Source of the DNA: Rana temporaria
Lineage: Eukaryota; Chordata; Amphibia; Anura; Ranidae
Length of the DNA stretch: 64,000 bases
NCBI RefSeq assembly: GCF_905171775.1
Contig: NC_053490.1
Coordinates: 31,381,563 to 31,445,562, forward strand
Reading direction: 5' to 3'
This document shows positions 10,380 to 23,990 of this stretch, piece by piece. Made by a program: the position numbers and the translations under genes. The notes under the pieces were generated by a model. It saw only the letters and a list, made by a program, of their open reading frames with translations, had not been told where the DNA came from and did no database searches. Within the stretch, counting starts at the first letter, position 1, and every line of letters starts with the position of its first letter.

Positions 10380-10930
10380 TGTAATTTTGCCCTAATTAAA
10401 AATAAATGTCACTATAATTAAAGTCTATGCAAGGCATCCACCCTCACCACAACTGTGTTAACAGCCCAGGAGCTTAGGGGGGCCTTGGAAAAGCATTTGC
10501 CGCAGAGGACCTGGAGTGGTGATAAATAGACCAAAATAGTCCAACGTGCAATTAGCAGATGCAGTTAGGGACTTGCCCTATCGCTCTCCACTGATAAAGT
10601 CAAGTAAAGAACTTTTCCAGATTAAATCTTTTCAACCAGCCACTCAAGGTGATGCTTCTAATAGCTTCTCTCGCCGGCATAAAAATACCAGATGTAATCC
10701 CTGAAACAAAAACAGTGAAAGCTCAGAACACGGCCGGTCAGGTAGAAGAGCCTCGGAGGACTTGTACAGACACACGTAGCTCCCAAACTTTGCTTAGTTG
10801 TTAACAAACATGTTTCATCTGTAGGGCTTTTTCTTTGGGGATTAATTAAAGCTTTCTCTTTTTTCAGGGATTATCCCAGCCAAGTGCCATTTGGGAAAAC
10901 CTCCTAGGGCGCATCCCCACTGAGAAAAGT
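10380..10930 (+). promoter_or_regulatory. Single-copy island, candidate wnt11 upstream enhancer
   Basis: This stretch lacks recognisable repeat ends and has balanced, complex composition. It holds homeodomain-like cores, including CCTAATTAAAAAT near 10391, CTATAATTAAAG near 10411, GCAATTAGC near 10549 and GATTAATTAAAG near 10840. A CpG-bearing segment, CTCTCGCCGGC, lies near 10668. It is about 25 kb upstream of the wnt11 ATG. Function is inferred only from composition and its survival among transposons; conservation has not been tested. Confidence 0.35.
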
Positions 10931-10993
10931 TTTTGTATTGATTGGCGTCGGTTGCAAGATTGGTTGATGGCTTTAGGGCCGGTCCTACATCAT

Positions 10994-11153
10994 GGGGGGG
11001 ATTTAGTAAGATTGGAGAACGAAAAATCTGGTGCAGCTCTGCATAGAAACCAATCAGCTTCCAGGTTCCATTGTCAAAGCTTGATTGAAGAAGCTGAAGA
11101 TAGAAGCTGATTGGCTACCATGCACAGCTGTGCCAGATTTTGTACTCCCCAGT
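10994..11153. repeat. Short inverted-repeat element
   Basis: GGATTTAGTAAGATTGGAGA at the left pairs loosely with CCCCAGTTTTAA at the right. AACCAATCAGCTTCC and GAAGCTGATTGGCT form internal inverted repeats. Diverged relatives are at 4838-4968 and 626-690. Confidence 0.65.
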
Positions 11154-11158
11154 TTTAA

Positions 11159-12146
11159 CCACTTCATTACTGGGCACTTAAACCCCCTTCGTGCCCAGGC
11201 CAATTTTCAGCTTTCAGCGCTGACGCATTTTGAATGACAATTGCGCGGTCATACGACACTGTACCCAAATTATATTTTTATCATTTTTTTTCCCACAAAG
11301 AGAGCTTTCTTTTGGTGGTATTTGATCATCCCTTCAGTTTTTATTTTTTTGCGCAATAAACAAAAAAAGACAGAAAATTTGAAAAAAAAACACAATATTT
11401 TTTACTTTTTGTTATAATAATATCCCAATTTATTTTTTTTTTAATAATTTTTTCCTTGGTTTAGGCCGATACGTATTCTTCTACATATTTTTGTTAAAAA
11501 AAATCGCAATAAGCGTATTTGATCGGTTTGCGCAAAAGTTATAGCACCTACAAAATAGGGGATAGATTTATGATTTTTTATTTTTTTATTAGTAATGGCG
11601 GCGATCTGCGTTTTTTTTTTTTTGGTCAGGCCTGCGATATTGCGACGGACATATCGGACACTTTTGACACAAATTTGGGACCATTTACATTTATACAGCG
11701 ATCAGTGCTATAAAAATGCACTAATTACTGTATAAATGTGACTGGCAGGAAAGGGGTTAACACTAGGGGGTGAGGAAGGGGTTAATGTATTCCCTGAGTG
11801 TGTTCTAACTGTGTGGGGGGAGGGGACTGACTGGGGGAGGTGACCGATGCTGTGTCCCTATGTACAAGGGACACAGATCGGTCTCCTCTCTCCCTGACAG
11901 GACGTGGAGCTCCTTTACACACAGAGCTCCACGTCCCTGCTGTCACCGCCGATCGCGTGTACCCGGCGGACATCGCGGCTGCCGGGTACACGCATCGGCT
12001 TCCCAGCGATGCACAATGTTTACCCGCTGCGTGCCCCCCAGCGGCGCGCGCGGGTAATGCACAGAAAAAGACATCCAAAGACATCCACGCGGCACTTGAG
12101 AGCCGCGCTGTGGGCGTCTTTTGTCTATAGCGCGGATCTCAAGTGG
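11159..12146 (+). mobile_element. G-family MITE flanked by TTAA, full length
   Basis: CCACTTCATTACTGGGCAC at the left and CGCGGATCTCAAGTGG at the right are flanked by TTAA (11155-11158 and 12147-12150). The 988-bp copy is very close to the one at 34641-35605. It includes a strong hairpin near 11904-11935 formed by GTGGAGCTC words. TTAA duplication suggests piggyBac or Kolobok. The short reading frames do not encode a transposase. Confidence 0.8.
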
Positions 12147-12150
12147 TTAA

Positions 12151-12906
12151 TAAACGAAAGGTTCAAATTTCGAAAGAATCGAACCGTAGATCGAAAATCG
12201 TATCAAAGAATTTTCGTACGAATTTCGCACCGTTAAGCCCCGTACACACGATCCGAAAATCGTACGAAAAATGCCGCTTTCGAAACGATCGTACGATAAT
12301 CGAATCGTTAGTACAGAGCTTCCGAGAGCCGATCAGGACAGTTCATCCGATTTTATTCTATCGGACATGCACGGAAAAAAAAATTTGTACGATGCCAGAT
12401 CGTACGATTTTCGTTTAATCAGTACAGCTGTCGTTCGAAAATGCAATACAAATGCGTTACCACACATGACATCACTTCCGATTTTTTATTCTGCCGTACG
12501 AGAATTTTCGTGACTTTAGTAAACTCATCAGATTCGACGTGAGATTAGCATACAAAAAAAAACTAACGATCATTCGTCCGATAATCGGATCGTGTGTACC
12601 GGGCATTAGTGGGCTGCAGCAACAGCCGATTTTCGTGCGGCAAACAAATTTGAGAAATCCGACATGTTGGACATTTTTGGAAATTCTATTGTATTTTTGG
12701 CCGAATACTGTACTGATTAAACAAAAATCATACGATTTGGTATCGTACAAGAATTATTTTTTTGTGTTTGTCCCTTCGGATATTTTCGGATGAACGGTCG
12801 TGATCGGCTCTTGAAAGCTGTGTACTAATGATGAGATTATCGCACGATCGCTTCGAACGTGGTATTTTTTCGTCCGATTTTCTGATCGCGTGTACTAGGC
12901 TTTACT
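12151..12906. mobile_element. E-family element, partial outer copy
   Basis: Sequence on both sides of the inner E element is rich in CGTACGA and ATCGT words and ends with CGATTTTCTGATCGCGTGTA near 12878-12897. It probably is an older E copy that received the inner one and was truncated on its left by the G element. Confidence 0.45.
12236..12605 (+). mobile_element. E-family Harbinger-like MITE (TTA duplication)
   Basis: The ends CCCCGTACACACGATCCGA and TCGGATCGTGTGTACCGGG are flanked by TTA (12233-12235 and 12606-12608). The interior is full of TCGTACGAT palindromes. It has no coding capacity. Confidence 0.75.
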
Positions 12907-13133
12907 GTGCATTACCGCAACACATGGGGGTTTGATTTACTAAAGGCAAACACACTGTGCACTTTGCAAGAGCAGTTGCTCCAGAGCTTGGTAAATGAGG
13001 GGAAGCTCCGCCGATTTCCATCATCCAATCATGTGCAAGCATATATCCGTTGCATATGATTTGGTATTCTTTGCATAGTGAAGCTTTACCTCATTTACTA
13101 AGCTCTGGAGCAACTGCACTTGCAAAGTGCATA

Positions 13134-13856
13134 GGGCCAGATTCACAGAAGAGATACGACGGCGTATCTCCTGATACGCCGTCGTATCTCTGTGATCTGC
13201 CCGTCCTAACTATGCGGCTGATTCATAGAATCAGGTTACGCATAGATAGCCCTAAGATCCGACAGGTGTAATTGACTTACACCGTCGGATCTTAGGCTGC
13301 AATTCTAGGCCGGCCGCTAGGTGGCGAGGCCATTGCGGTCGGCGTAGAATATGCAAATGACTAGTTACGGCGTTTCACGAACGTCCGCGATGCCCGTCGA
13401 TCTAAATTTACGTAGTTTCCGTAGCGATACGCGTCGTAAAGTTAGGGCTGCCTCCTAGGTGGTCTAAGCAATGTTAAGTATGGCCGTCGTTCCCGCGTCG
13501 AAATTTAAAAAATCACGTCGTTTGCGTAAGTCGTCCGTGAATGGCACCGGACGCCATTTACATTAACGTCAAACCAATGACGTCCGTGCGACGGCATTTA
13601 GCGCAATGCACATCGGGTAATTTTCCCGACGGAGCATGCCCAGTACGTTCGGCACGGGAACGCACCTAATTTAAATGGTGCCCGCCCCATTTGAATTAGG
13701 CGGGCTTGCGCCGAGCGGATTTACGTTACACCGCCGCAAGTTTACAGGTAAGAGCTTTGTGAATCAGGCACTTACGCTGTAAACCTGCGGCGGTGTAACG
13801 TAAATCAGATACGTTACGCTGCCGCGGAGCAACGTAAATGTACCTGAATCTGGCCC
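13134..13856 (+). mobile_element. B-family GC-rich MITE, copy 1
   Basis: It starts GGGCCAGATTCACAG and ends CTGAATCTGGCCC. Diagnostic family words are TACGACGGCGTATCTC, CGGCCGCTAGGTGGCG, TTGCGTAAGTCGT and GCCGCCGCAAG. Internal inverted repeats such as AAGATCCGAC/GTCGGATCTT give it extensive fold-back potential. It is about 720 bp and non-coding. Confidence 0.85.
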
Positions 13857-13859
13857 TAT

Positions 13860-14312
13860 GTCTGTTTCAGTGCCATCTTAATGGCATCATGGGCCCCTGG
13901 GCAAAGTAATGCTCTGGGGCCCCTACAATGGAGACAGTGCAGGTAAACAGAATCAAGTAGGTAGGAGGCTGACCCCTTTACACCCCAGATACCCCCCCCC
14001 AGCACTCTAACCCTTCTATAACCCAGATATTCTTTTAGTACTCTGACCCCTCTACACCCCAGATATCCCCCATCCCTGGCTCTCCGGCCCTGCCCTTCCC
14101 TGGCAGCTGTGAAATAATAGGCATTATTCTGTACAGTGCACCGCTGCCAGCCTGCCTCCCCTGTGTATCCATCACTCTCAGTGCCATCATGGGGCCCCCA
14201 GTTTCGGGGCAGCGTGGGCTCAAGGACCAACTACTTTGGGGAAAGTGCAGGGGCCCCCCATGCAGCTGGGGCCCCTGGGCAGTGTCCAGGTGTGCCCTCT
14301 CATTAAGACAGC
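13860..14312. repeat. GGGGCCCC-rich repeat with complementary ends
   Basis: GTGCCATCTTAATGGCATC at the left and CTCTCATTAAGACAGCCCTG at the right partly complement each other, and GGGCCCCTGGGCA occurs at both sides. I do not recognise a class. Reading frames here are not convincing. Confidence 0.4.
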
Positions 14313-14343
14313 CCTGGTCCGTTTTGCCTTTAGTAAATCAACC

Positions 14344-15637
14344 TCATGGTGCAATTGAGTGCTGTTGGGGACTTTAACCAGACTGAGAAACTTCCAGCGG
14401 AGCTCCGGGAATCGGGAAACTCCGGCTCCTATTCTGTTGCCATTCATTTTCATAATGAGGTCATAAGCAGAATTTTTCTCATCATCTCCCAAAAAGGTAT
14501 TTATTTCAGGAGTAAGTAGCCAATGATAATTACAACCTTTTAAGGGGTTTCTCTAGTTGTGATGAATGGACACAACTTCTAAAATAATCCTGTTGGCTTC
14601 TGTATTGGAGAGACTGGCTCTTGAATTCAGTAATAATTGGTCCATTGCTGGTTTATTTAGCCAAAATAATAATGTGATGCCTTATTTATTTAAAAAAAAA
14701 AATTATCAGCACCTTGTTTGGATAACGCACATCACTGCAACTTGTCACAACATACATATTCATCATTGCAGTGCCGTGTGCTAGGGGTCCGGTCCGTATT
14801 TTATTGAAGCCGATCTTCACCTTCTTTTTCCATATTCTATATTATTCTTTCCACCCTCCTTTTTTATACAATTGTATATACATATATATATATATAATCT
14901 TTTTTTTTTTTAAGTACCTTTTATTATGTAACTGACCTAAACTTGCCTTGGCAAGAATGGCATAGCCCACAGTCCCCCCTGGCATACTTGCATCTCGCAT
15001 CCCAGGAGCCTTCTGGGCAATCTACAGCACACTGGGGTGGGGACCCTCTGATTCTCAGACTATGGACTGTCTTATGGATACTGAGAGAATCTTAGATGCC
15101 CCAACAATTATATCTCTCTGCCACAACTGTTAACTCTGTCCCTGCCCTCCTGGTCATTTTGGGCATTCCCACCCAGTTTTGGGTTCTAGCTCTTCTTGTT
15201 AGATTGCCCATGATATAAAATAAATATAAAATCTGTGTTGTGATTAATACTAGTAGATGCTCATTTAAGGGCAACTTGTGTTTTAGGCTTACTGGCCCTT
15301 TAAGTAGGAGCTGAAGACCTGTGGGCCATCAAAGGACTTCACACCCCTCTGTGTATGAGCGGAGATGTGTGTGGGGGGGTGACACAGACAATTCATGGTG
15401 TAAATGGGCTACACTGTGACTTGATGGGGCCTCTCCGGCACTCCCTTTATGTCTTCTCTACAGGCACAGTAGGAGATGAAAGATCAGCGGAAAGCCATGT
15501 TGGAGGATATGAACACCCACATTTCATACAAGGGCAGAGCACATAGCCTGGGGGCCCTATACACTGCCCCCCGTCTACACCAAATATCCTCCTGAGTCAG
15601 CACAAAACATTCATTCTGATCCATGTATCTACAGGAT
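14344..15637. other. Mostly unassigned stretch with one AT-site cluster
   Basis: No exon or bounded element is recognised. The part at 14515-14670 is complex and contains CAATGATAATTACAACC and GTAATAATTGG, which resemble homeodomain targets, so it may be single copy. A short TATA run lies at 14877-14896. The rest could hold old repeats. Confidence 0.35.
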
Positions 15638-15639
15638 AC

Positions 15640-17372
<1,733 letters not shown>

Positions 17373-17435
17373 GATCATATCTATCTTTATAATATTCTAA
17401 TCTCATTTTATCTCTCTGTATAATACATAGGTTAT

Positions 17436-17890
17436 TTACATCCTGCACAGTTCACTGAGAATAATGTACTTACAGAACTCAACCTTGTTGTATCTTTCCA
17501 CTGTCATATTGTAACAAATGGTCAAGAAGAAAAAGGGAAGAGGTGATAGAGAGGAGTAAAGCTGGGAATAGACATAGATTTTTTTGTTCAGTCTGTGGGC
17601 TAAAAATAAATTAAAAGATTCCTCCACCAAAGTTCAGATGGACAAATCACCCAGCTGGGCTATTGCATTCTGTCAGAATATCTGAACAGAGGCTGCATCT
17701 GATTGGATGCAGGCACTGCTTGGCCAACAACGTTCAGTCCAGATTATTTAAAGGGATTGCAAAGGTTAATAAAGAAAAAATAAATAAATAAATAACAAAC
17801 ATGTACTTACCTACTCTGTGGAATTGCACAGAGTAGGCGGGAACCTCCTCTTTTCGGATGCCTCGCCGGCACTCCTGGCCCCTTTTCCAG
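17436..17890. other. Unassigned stretch ending in a repeat fragment
   Basis: No gene is seen. From about 17750 the phrase ATTGCAAAGGTTAATAAAG and ACTTACCTACTCTGTG resemble the repeat near 38620-38720. Confidence 0.35.
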
Positions 17891-17893
17891 TGA

Positions 17894-18164
17894 GGCCCCG
17901 TACACACGACCGAGTTTCTCGGCAGAATTCAGCCAGAAACTCGATCGGAGCTGGATTCTGCCGAGAAACTCGGTCGTGTGTACACTTTTCAGCGAGGAAG
18001 CCGACGAGGAACTCGTCGGGTCGAATAGAGAACATGTTCTCTATTTCCTTGTTGTTCAATGAGGAAAGTTGGCCCGCCGAGATCCTCGGCGGCTTCAACA
18101 CAGAACTCGACGAGGAACTCGATGTGTTTGGCACGTCGAGTTCCTCGGACGTGTGTACAGGGCC
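17894..18164 (+). mobile_element. A-family MITE, short form
   Basis: It is bounded by GGCCCCGTACACACGACCG and GTGTACAGGGCC, with flanks TGA and TCA. It stands about 50 bp from another copy in the same orientation. Between them (18168-18210) is a solo right end of a third copy, GTGTGTACGAGGCC. Confidence 0.75.
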
Positions 18165-18213
18165 TCACAGTTTTTTTCCTGACGAGATTCTTGCCCGTGT
18201 GTACGAGGCCTAA

Positions 18214-18483
18214 GGCCCCGTACACACGACCGAGTTTCTCGGCAGAATTCAGGCAGAAACTCGATGGGAGACGTATTCTGCCGAGAAAACCGGTCGTGTG
18301 TACACTTTTCGCCGAGGAAACCGACGAGGATCTCGTCGGGCCAAAAAGGGAACATGTTCTCTATTTCCTCGTTAGTCAATGGGAAAAGTTGGCTCGCCGA
18401 GATCCTCGGCGGCTTCACAAGGAACTCAACGAGCAAAACGATGTGTTTCGCCCGTCGAGTTCCTTGGTCGTGTGTACAAGGCT
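18214..18483 (+). mobile_element. A-family MITE, short form, tandem neighbour
   Basis: It runs from GGCCCCGTACACACGACC to GTCGTGTGTACAAGGC. It shares its layout with the neighbour at 17894-18164 but differs at many positions, so the pair are separate insertions and not a recent tandem duplication. Confidence 0.75.
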
Positions 18484-18489
18484 TCAGAG

Positions 18490-19005
18490 GGTAACTCTGA
18501 TGGGCTCTGATAGGGGCTCTGGTGTAAGGGAGGATTCTAAATTAAGGGCAGACTTGGATAGGGACTATGGTGTAAGGGGGACTCTGAATGGGATCCTGAG
18601 ATAAAGGGAGACTCTGCTAGGTTCAAGTTTATTTGGAGTTTCTTTACTTTGTTTTACTGAAGTTTTTTTCTTTCTTTTAAATTACCGGTATACTGTATAA
18701 TGCTGATTAGAAAATATGTATTTTTTTGACCCACAATTATTTGTAAAATATTAAAATTAAATGCAAACCTTTTTTTGGGGGGTTTAAGCTTTAGACAGGT
18801 ATCTGCACCCCCCCTCCCCCTGAAAGGTGTCAAATGTGACACCGGAGGGTTCCGATCAGCGGGAGTTCCACTTTTGGGTGGAGCTCCGCTTTAAGTGTGG
18901 CCCTTGTACTGAAAAATACCCCTGGCGCATATGAACAATGTTGACTATTTTGCTCAAAACTGTTTTCAGAACTTTTTATCAGTTTTTGGACTACTCATAA
19001 TACAA
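18490..19005. other. Unassigned stretch with an R-family end
   Basis: GGGTGGAGCTCCGCTTTAA near 18876 is one end of an R-family element, and the GGTGTCAAATGTGACACCGG hairpin at 18825-18845 is part of the same kind of repeat. The remaining 300 bases show nothing definite. Confidence 0.4.
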
Positions 19006-19009
19006 TTCA

Positions 19010-19584
19010 GGCCTCGTACACACGACCATTTTCCTCGATAGAATCCATCAAGAAACTTGGTGGGAGAGCTTTTTTGCTTTTGTGTACGTTTTTCATCGAG
19101 GAAACTGTCGAGGAACTCGACGAGGAAAAAAGAGAACGGGAGTCTCGATTTCCTTGTCGTGTTCCTCGTCGGGCTGGTTTTCGACGAGAAACACGTTCGT
19201 GTGTATGCTAAGAAACACGCGCATGCTCAGAATAAAGTATGAGACGGGAGCGCACCTTCGGTAAAAGTAGCGTTTGTAATGGAGATAGCACATTCGTCAC
19301 GCTGTAACAGTCTGAAAAGTGCAAATCGTCTCTTACCAAACTTTTACTTAACACGCGGTAACATGAGATTAGCAAAAGCAGCCCCAAGGGTGGCGCCAGT
19401 GGAATCGAACTTCCCCTGCCATTGTATGTGTTGTACGTCACCGCGTTTGAGAACGAGGAGATTTGGTCTTGACAGTGTGTACGCAAAGAAAGCTTGTCTA
19501 GTTTCTCCACAAGCCTGACAAGGAACTCGTTGAGGAAAACGATGTGTCTTTTCCGACGAGTTCCTCGGTCGTGTGTACGAGGCC
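19010..19584 (-). mobile_element. A-family Harbinger-like MITE, long form
   Basis: The ends GGCCTCGTACACACGACC and GGTCGTGTGTACGAGGCC enclose the same ~240-bp core as the element at 43-620, but reversed (for example TTACTTAACACGCGGTAACA near 19345). The pair define a long A subfamily. No coding potential is conserved. Confidence 0.8.
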
Positions 19585-19589
19585 TGATA

Positions 19590-20560
19590 CTTTTAAAAAA
19601 AGTTTGTGTGTACATTTTGAGCAGGTGGCACATGGACCCTGCTGTAATGTTATATTCTAGTTACTGGTGCTATTCATTTATCCAAAAAGAAATGATTTTT
19701 TGCTTTATAGCCCCATAGCGGCAGAGGATACAGTGGCTCTCAGAAGGACGTGCTGCGTGTCATGGAGTGTCATGGAGTCACATCATTGTGTTCTTCTTTC
19801 TGCTACCTGTCACTTGTATTCATCAGTGTCAGCACACACAGGATATAAACAAACAGTCTTCTATTATTATGCAGATATGGAGTAACTAAGGCTAAGAGGG
19901 GGATGGGAGATCACAGTCCTTTGTGCAGGATGTCACATTGTCACCTCACTGGTGAAACCGTAATAGATCTTTTTTCTGAAAACTCTTCAGACTTAAAAAA
20001 AATAAAAAATTAAAATGAAAAGAAAACTGTTTTTTTTTTTTTTTTTTATAAGATCGGTTGCACATAAGCTGCCCACTAGTAGAATTACATTTGAAAAATT
20101 TAATTTGTGAAACGTTTGTTCTATATAATGGTCAGTGGGATCAAACCAACAATCGTTTTCAACTGTAGTGACAGGAAATTTTCGAAGAAGCAGGATGGAA
20201 ATTTTTTCTCAAACAAATTAAATTCTGTTTTTATTTGGGAAAAAAAAAAATATCTTTATTGTAATGCGCATGTTCTGGGCAATAAAGAACCCTGTTTAAT
20301 ACGTCTGGGGATCCTATTTATGTAGCAGGTCTGGATGTAATTTAAGGGCTTTTAAATGATGATGGCACAATGGTGACAAGGTTGAATGTTCTGACAAAAC
20401 AATTGTTCAGAATTTAAACAACAACAAAAAAATGAATAAATAAAAAAACAAAAGGGGAAAAAATAGTAAATCATTTAAAATAATAATATGTAGATGAATA
20501 ATATTAGAATAAATAATGTGTAATATTAGTTTAAATAAATAAATAATTTTAAAATAATGA
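19590..20560. other. Unassigned, AT-rich toward the right
   Basis: I find no exon or bounded element. A poly-T run lies at 20031-20047. The segment 20050-20340 has complex sequence with GGCAATAAAGAACCCTG, which may be single copy. Confidence 0.3.
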
Positions 20561-20561
20561 T

Positions 20562-20564
<3 letters not shown>

Positions 20565-20644
<80 letters not shown>

Positions 20645-20777
20645 AATAATATTAGAATAAATAAATTAGATTCATTATTATTAGATTCAATAAATGAATC
20701 ATTAAAAAATGATTATATATATCTATCTACACATGTATATACACATGTATATACACGTATATACACGTGTAGATATA

Positions 20778-20833
<56 letters not shown>

Positions 20834-20873
20834 ATGTATACATGTGTACATATAAATATATATACATGTGTAC

Positions 20874-20940
<67 letters not shown>

Positions 20941-21054
20941 TTTAATGATTCATATATTGAATCTAATAATAGTGATTTGAATTTATTTAATCTAATATTA
21001 CACACTACTGTATTCAATTTATACAATATATATATTAATCTTGTAATTATTTAT

Positions 21055-21133
<79 letters not shown>

Positions 21134-21141
21134 TCTGTATT

Positions 21142-21204
<63 letters not shown>

Positions 21205-21280
21205 TATAAATATATATATATATATAAATAAATAAATACAAAATAATATATATTTACCAAGAAAAATACTTATTTTATCC

Positions 21281-21328
<48 letters not shown>
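20565..21328. repeat. Cluster of long TA microsatellites
   Basis: At least five (TA)n runs (about 20565-20641, 20780-20830, 20882-20938, 21058-21126 and 21149-21200), then 21286-21328, are separated by short unique pieces. Two nearby pieces carry similar words (TGAATAATATTAGAATAAAT and the complement of ATTTGAATTTATTTAATC), suggesting inverted duplication. A stub of a Tc1 end sits at 21256-21284. Confidence 0.9.
21256..21284 (-). mobile_element. Stub of a Tc1-like inverted terminal repeat
   Basis: AAATACTTATTTTATCCGCC resembles the complement of the left end at 21329 (GCGGGTAAAATAAGTATT). It lies across a TA run from that end, so two elements once entered the same microsatellite, or one end was duplicated. 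Confidence 0.55.
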
Positions 21329-21329
<1 letters not shown>

Positions 21330-21541
21330 CGGGTAAAATAAGTATTGAACACGTCACCATTTTTCTAGGTAAATATATTTCTAAATGTGCTATTGACATA
21401 AAATGTCATAAAATTTTTTTAATTATTATTTTATTTTACTAGTAATGGCGGCGATCTGCGATTTTTATTGGGACTGCGACCTTATGGCGGACACATCAAA
21501 CACTTTTGGGACCATTCACATGTATACAGCGATTAGTGCTA

Positions 21542-23636
21542 CAGTAGGTGAACCCGATTTTGTGTCAATCTCGCTCTCTTTCTCAGCGAGATTGAGCACC
21601 TACGAGCCCCATCGCGGGAGCCAGCGCCGAGCTGGCTTGCCGCGATGGAGACAGAGCCGTCATAGAAGCGACGGGAGATCCGACTTGGATTCCCGCCAAT
21701 TCTACACGTGTGCAGCGTTTGTTATGAATCCTGAAGGGGAAGTCCCCGCCGGATTTTAAATAAAAATCCGGCATGGGTCCCCCCCTCAGGAGCATACCGG
21801 GCCCTTAGGTCTGTTATGGGTTGTAAGGAGAGCCCCCCTACGCCGAAAAAACCGGCGTAGGGGGTCCCCCTACAATCCATACCAGACCCGTATCCAAAGC
21901 ACGCTACCCGGCCAGCCAGGAAGGGAGTGGGGACGAGCGAGCGCCCCCCCCCCCCTCCTGAGCCGTACCAGGCTGCATGCCCTCAACATGGGGGGGTTGG
22001 GTGCTCTGGGGCAGGGGGGCGCACTGCGGCCCCCCCACCTCAGAGCACCCTGTCCCCATGTTGATGAGGACAGGGCCCCTTCCCGACAACCCTGGCCGTT
22101 GGTTGTCGGGGTATGCGGGCGGGAGGCTTATCGGAATCTGAGAGCCCCCTTTAATAAGGGGGCCCCCAGATACCGGCCCCCCACCCTAAGTGAATGAGTA
22201 TGGGGTACATCGTACCCCTACCCATTCACCTGCAAGAAAAGTGGTAAAAACACAAATAAACCACACAGTGTATTAAAATATTTTATTTTTCTGCTCCGGA
22301 GGCCGCCCCCTGTCTTCTTTATTAGCTCTTTTACCAGGGGGGGCTTCTTCTTTGACGTCTTCGGGTGGGTGGGGGCCGCCGTCTGGTTCACATGGGTAGG
22401 TACAGAGCATGATGGGACTGTGAGGCCTATATAGGTCCGATGCAAGGCGCGCATCCGTCATTTCAGCGAGGAGGACCGGCGAGTCAACATCGGGAGAAGA
22501 AGAGAAGTGAAGAACATGACGTCACAGCGCGGAAGAAGAACTCATCACAGCACGGAAGGAGAAGACGTACAGAACGGAAGAAGACACCGGACAGCGAGAC
22601 GAAGAACCGGGGTGCGCCGAGTCAACAACGGAGAGCGGCGAAGACAGAAGGAGAACCCCGGAGAGTTGAGAAGACCCGTCGGGATAGCGGAAGAAGAAGA
22701 GCCCCGCCGAAGACGCCGGAGGAAACCCGCCGGGGGGGTGGGGGCTTTTTTAAAAGCCACCCCCCCCGGCGGTGGAAGAGAACCAGACGGCGGCCCCCAC
22801 CCACCCGAAGACGTCAAAGAAGAAGCCCCCCCTGGTAAAAGAGCTAATAAAGAAGACAGGGGGCGGCCTCCGGAGCAGAAAAATAAAATATTTTAATACA
22901 CTGTGTGGTTTATTTGTGTTTTTACCACTTTTCTTGCAGGTGAATGGGTAGGGGTACGATGTACCCCATACTCATTCACTTAGGGTGGGGGGCCGGTATC
23001 TGGGGGCCCCCTTATTAAAGGGGGCTCTCAGATTCTGATAAGCCTCCCGCCCGCATACCCCGACAACCAACGGCCAGGGTTGTCGGGAAGGGGCCCTGTC
23101 CTCATCAACATGGGGACAGGGTGCTCTGAGGTGGGGGGGCCGCAGTGCGCCCCCCTGCCCCAGAGCACCCAACCCCCCCATGTTGAGGGCATGCAGCCTG
23201 GTACGGCTCAGGAGGGGGGGGGGGGCGCTCGCTCGTCCCCACTCCCTTCCTGGCTGGCCGGGTAGCGTGCTTTGGATACGGGTCTGGTATGGATTGTAGG
23301 GGGACCCCCTACGCCGTTTTTTTCGGCGTAGGGGGGCTCTCCTTACAACCCATAACAGACCTAAGGGCCCGGTATGCTCCTGAGGGGGGGACCCATGCCG
23401 GATTTTTATTTAAAATCCGGCGGGGACTTCCCCCTCAGGATTCATAACAAACGCCGCACACGTGTAGAATTGGCGGGAATCCAAGTCGGATCTCCCGTCG
23501 CTTCTATGACGCGCTTGCTGGGATGTGCTGTCACCATTCCAGTGAGTGTGAGATGTCGGCGAGATCTCGGCACCCTGTCGCCGAGTATCAGCGCGACGCT
23601 GTCGTGCTAAAAGCACAATATCACAAACACCTACTG
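21542..23636. mobile_element. Giant palindromic (snapback) transposon with TA duplication
   Basis: The outer ends CAGTAGGTG and CACCTACTG are flanked by TA (21540-21541 and 23637-23638), and the G element reads through correctly if it is removed. Arms of about 735 bp (about 21655-22390 and 22786-23512) are near-perfect complements, for example GGGGTTGGGTGCTCTGGGGC on the left against its complement on the right. They surround an unpaired ~395-bp purine-rich centre. Each arm holds hairpins such as CTACGCCGAAAAAACCGGCG. It has no transposase. The Arg-rich frame in the centre is treated as an artefact. Confidence 0.85.
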
Positions 23637-23990
23637 TATAAATATGCACTGATTACTGTATAAATGTGACTGGCAGGGTAGGGGTTAACACTAGGGGGCA
23701 AGGAAGGGGTTAATTGTGTACCCTGCATGGTGTTTCTAACTGTGGGGGGAGGTGACTGACTGGGGGAGGTGACCGATCTGTGTCCCTATGTACAAGGGAC
23801 ACAGCATCAGTCTCCTCTCTCCCTGACAGGACGTGGATCTGTGTGTTTACACATAGAGCTCCACGTCCTTGTCTGTTTAACCGCCGATCGCGGGTGCTTG
23901 GCGGACATCGCGGCCGCCAGGCACGCGCATCGGCATCTTAGTAATGCGTCGGGGGCGCGCGTGCCCCAATGGCCTTCCGGCAATTGAGAG

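Larger units (their letters stand above)
12931..14343. mobile_element. Inverted-repeat element with TTTACTAAAGGCAAA ends, interrupted
   Basis: It has left TTGATTTACTAAAGGCAAAC and right TTTTGCCTTTAGTAAATCAA. AGAGCAGTTGCTCCAGAGCT and its complement near 13100 form a subterminal inverted repeat. The interior is occupied by a B-family element (13134-13856) and a GGGGCCCC-rich repeat (13860-14312). Confidence 0.6.

Noticed and set aside
22440..22896. Arginine/lysine-rich frames of 129-132 residues in the centre of the palindrome
   Set aside because: Purine-rich simple sequence gives Arg/Glu/Lys in all frames on one strand. Nothing suggests a domain or conservation.
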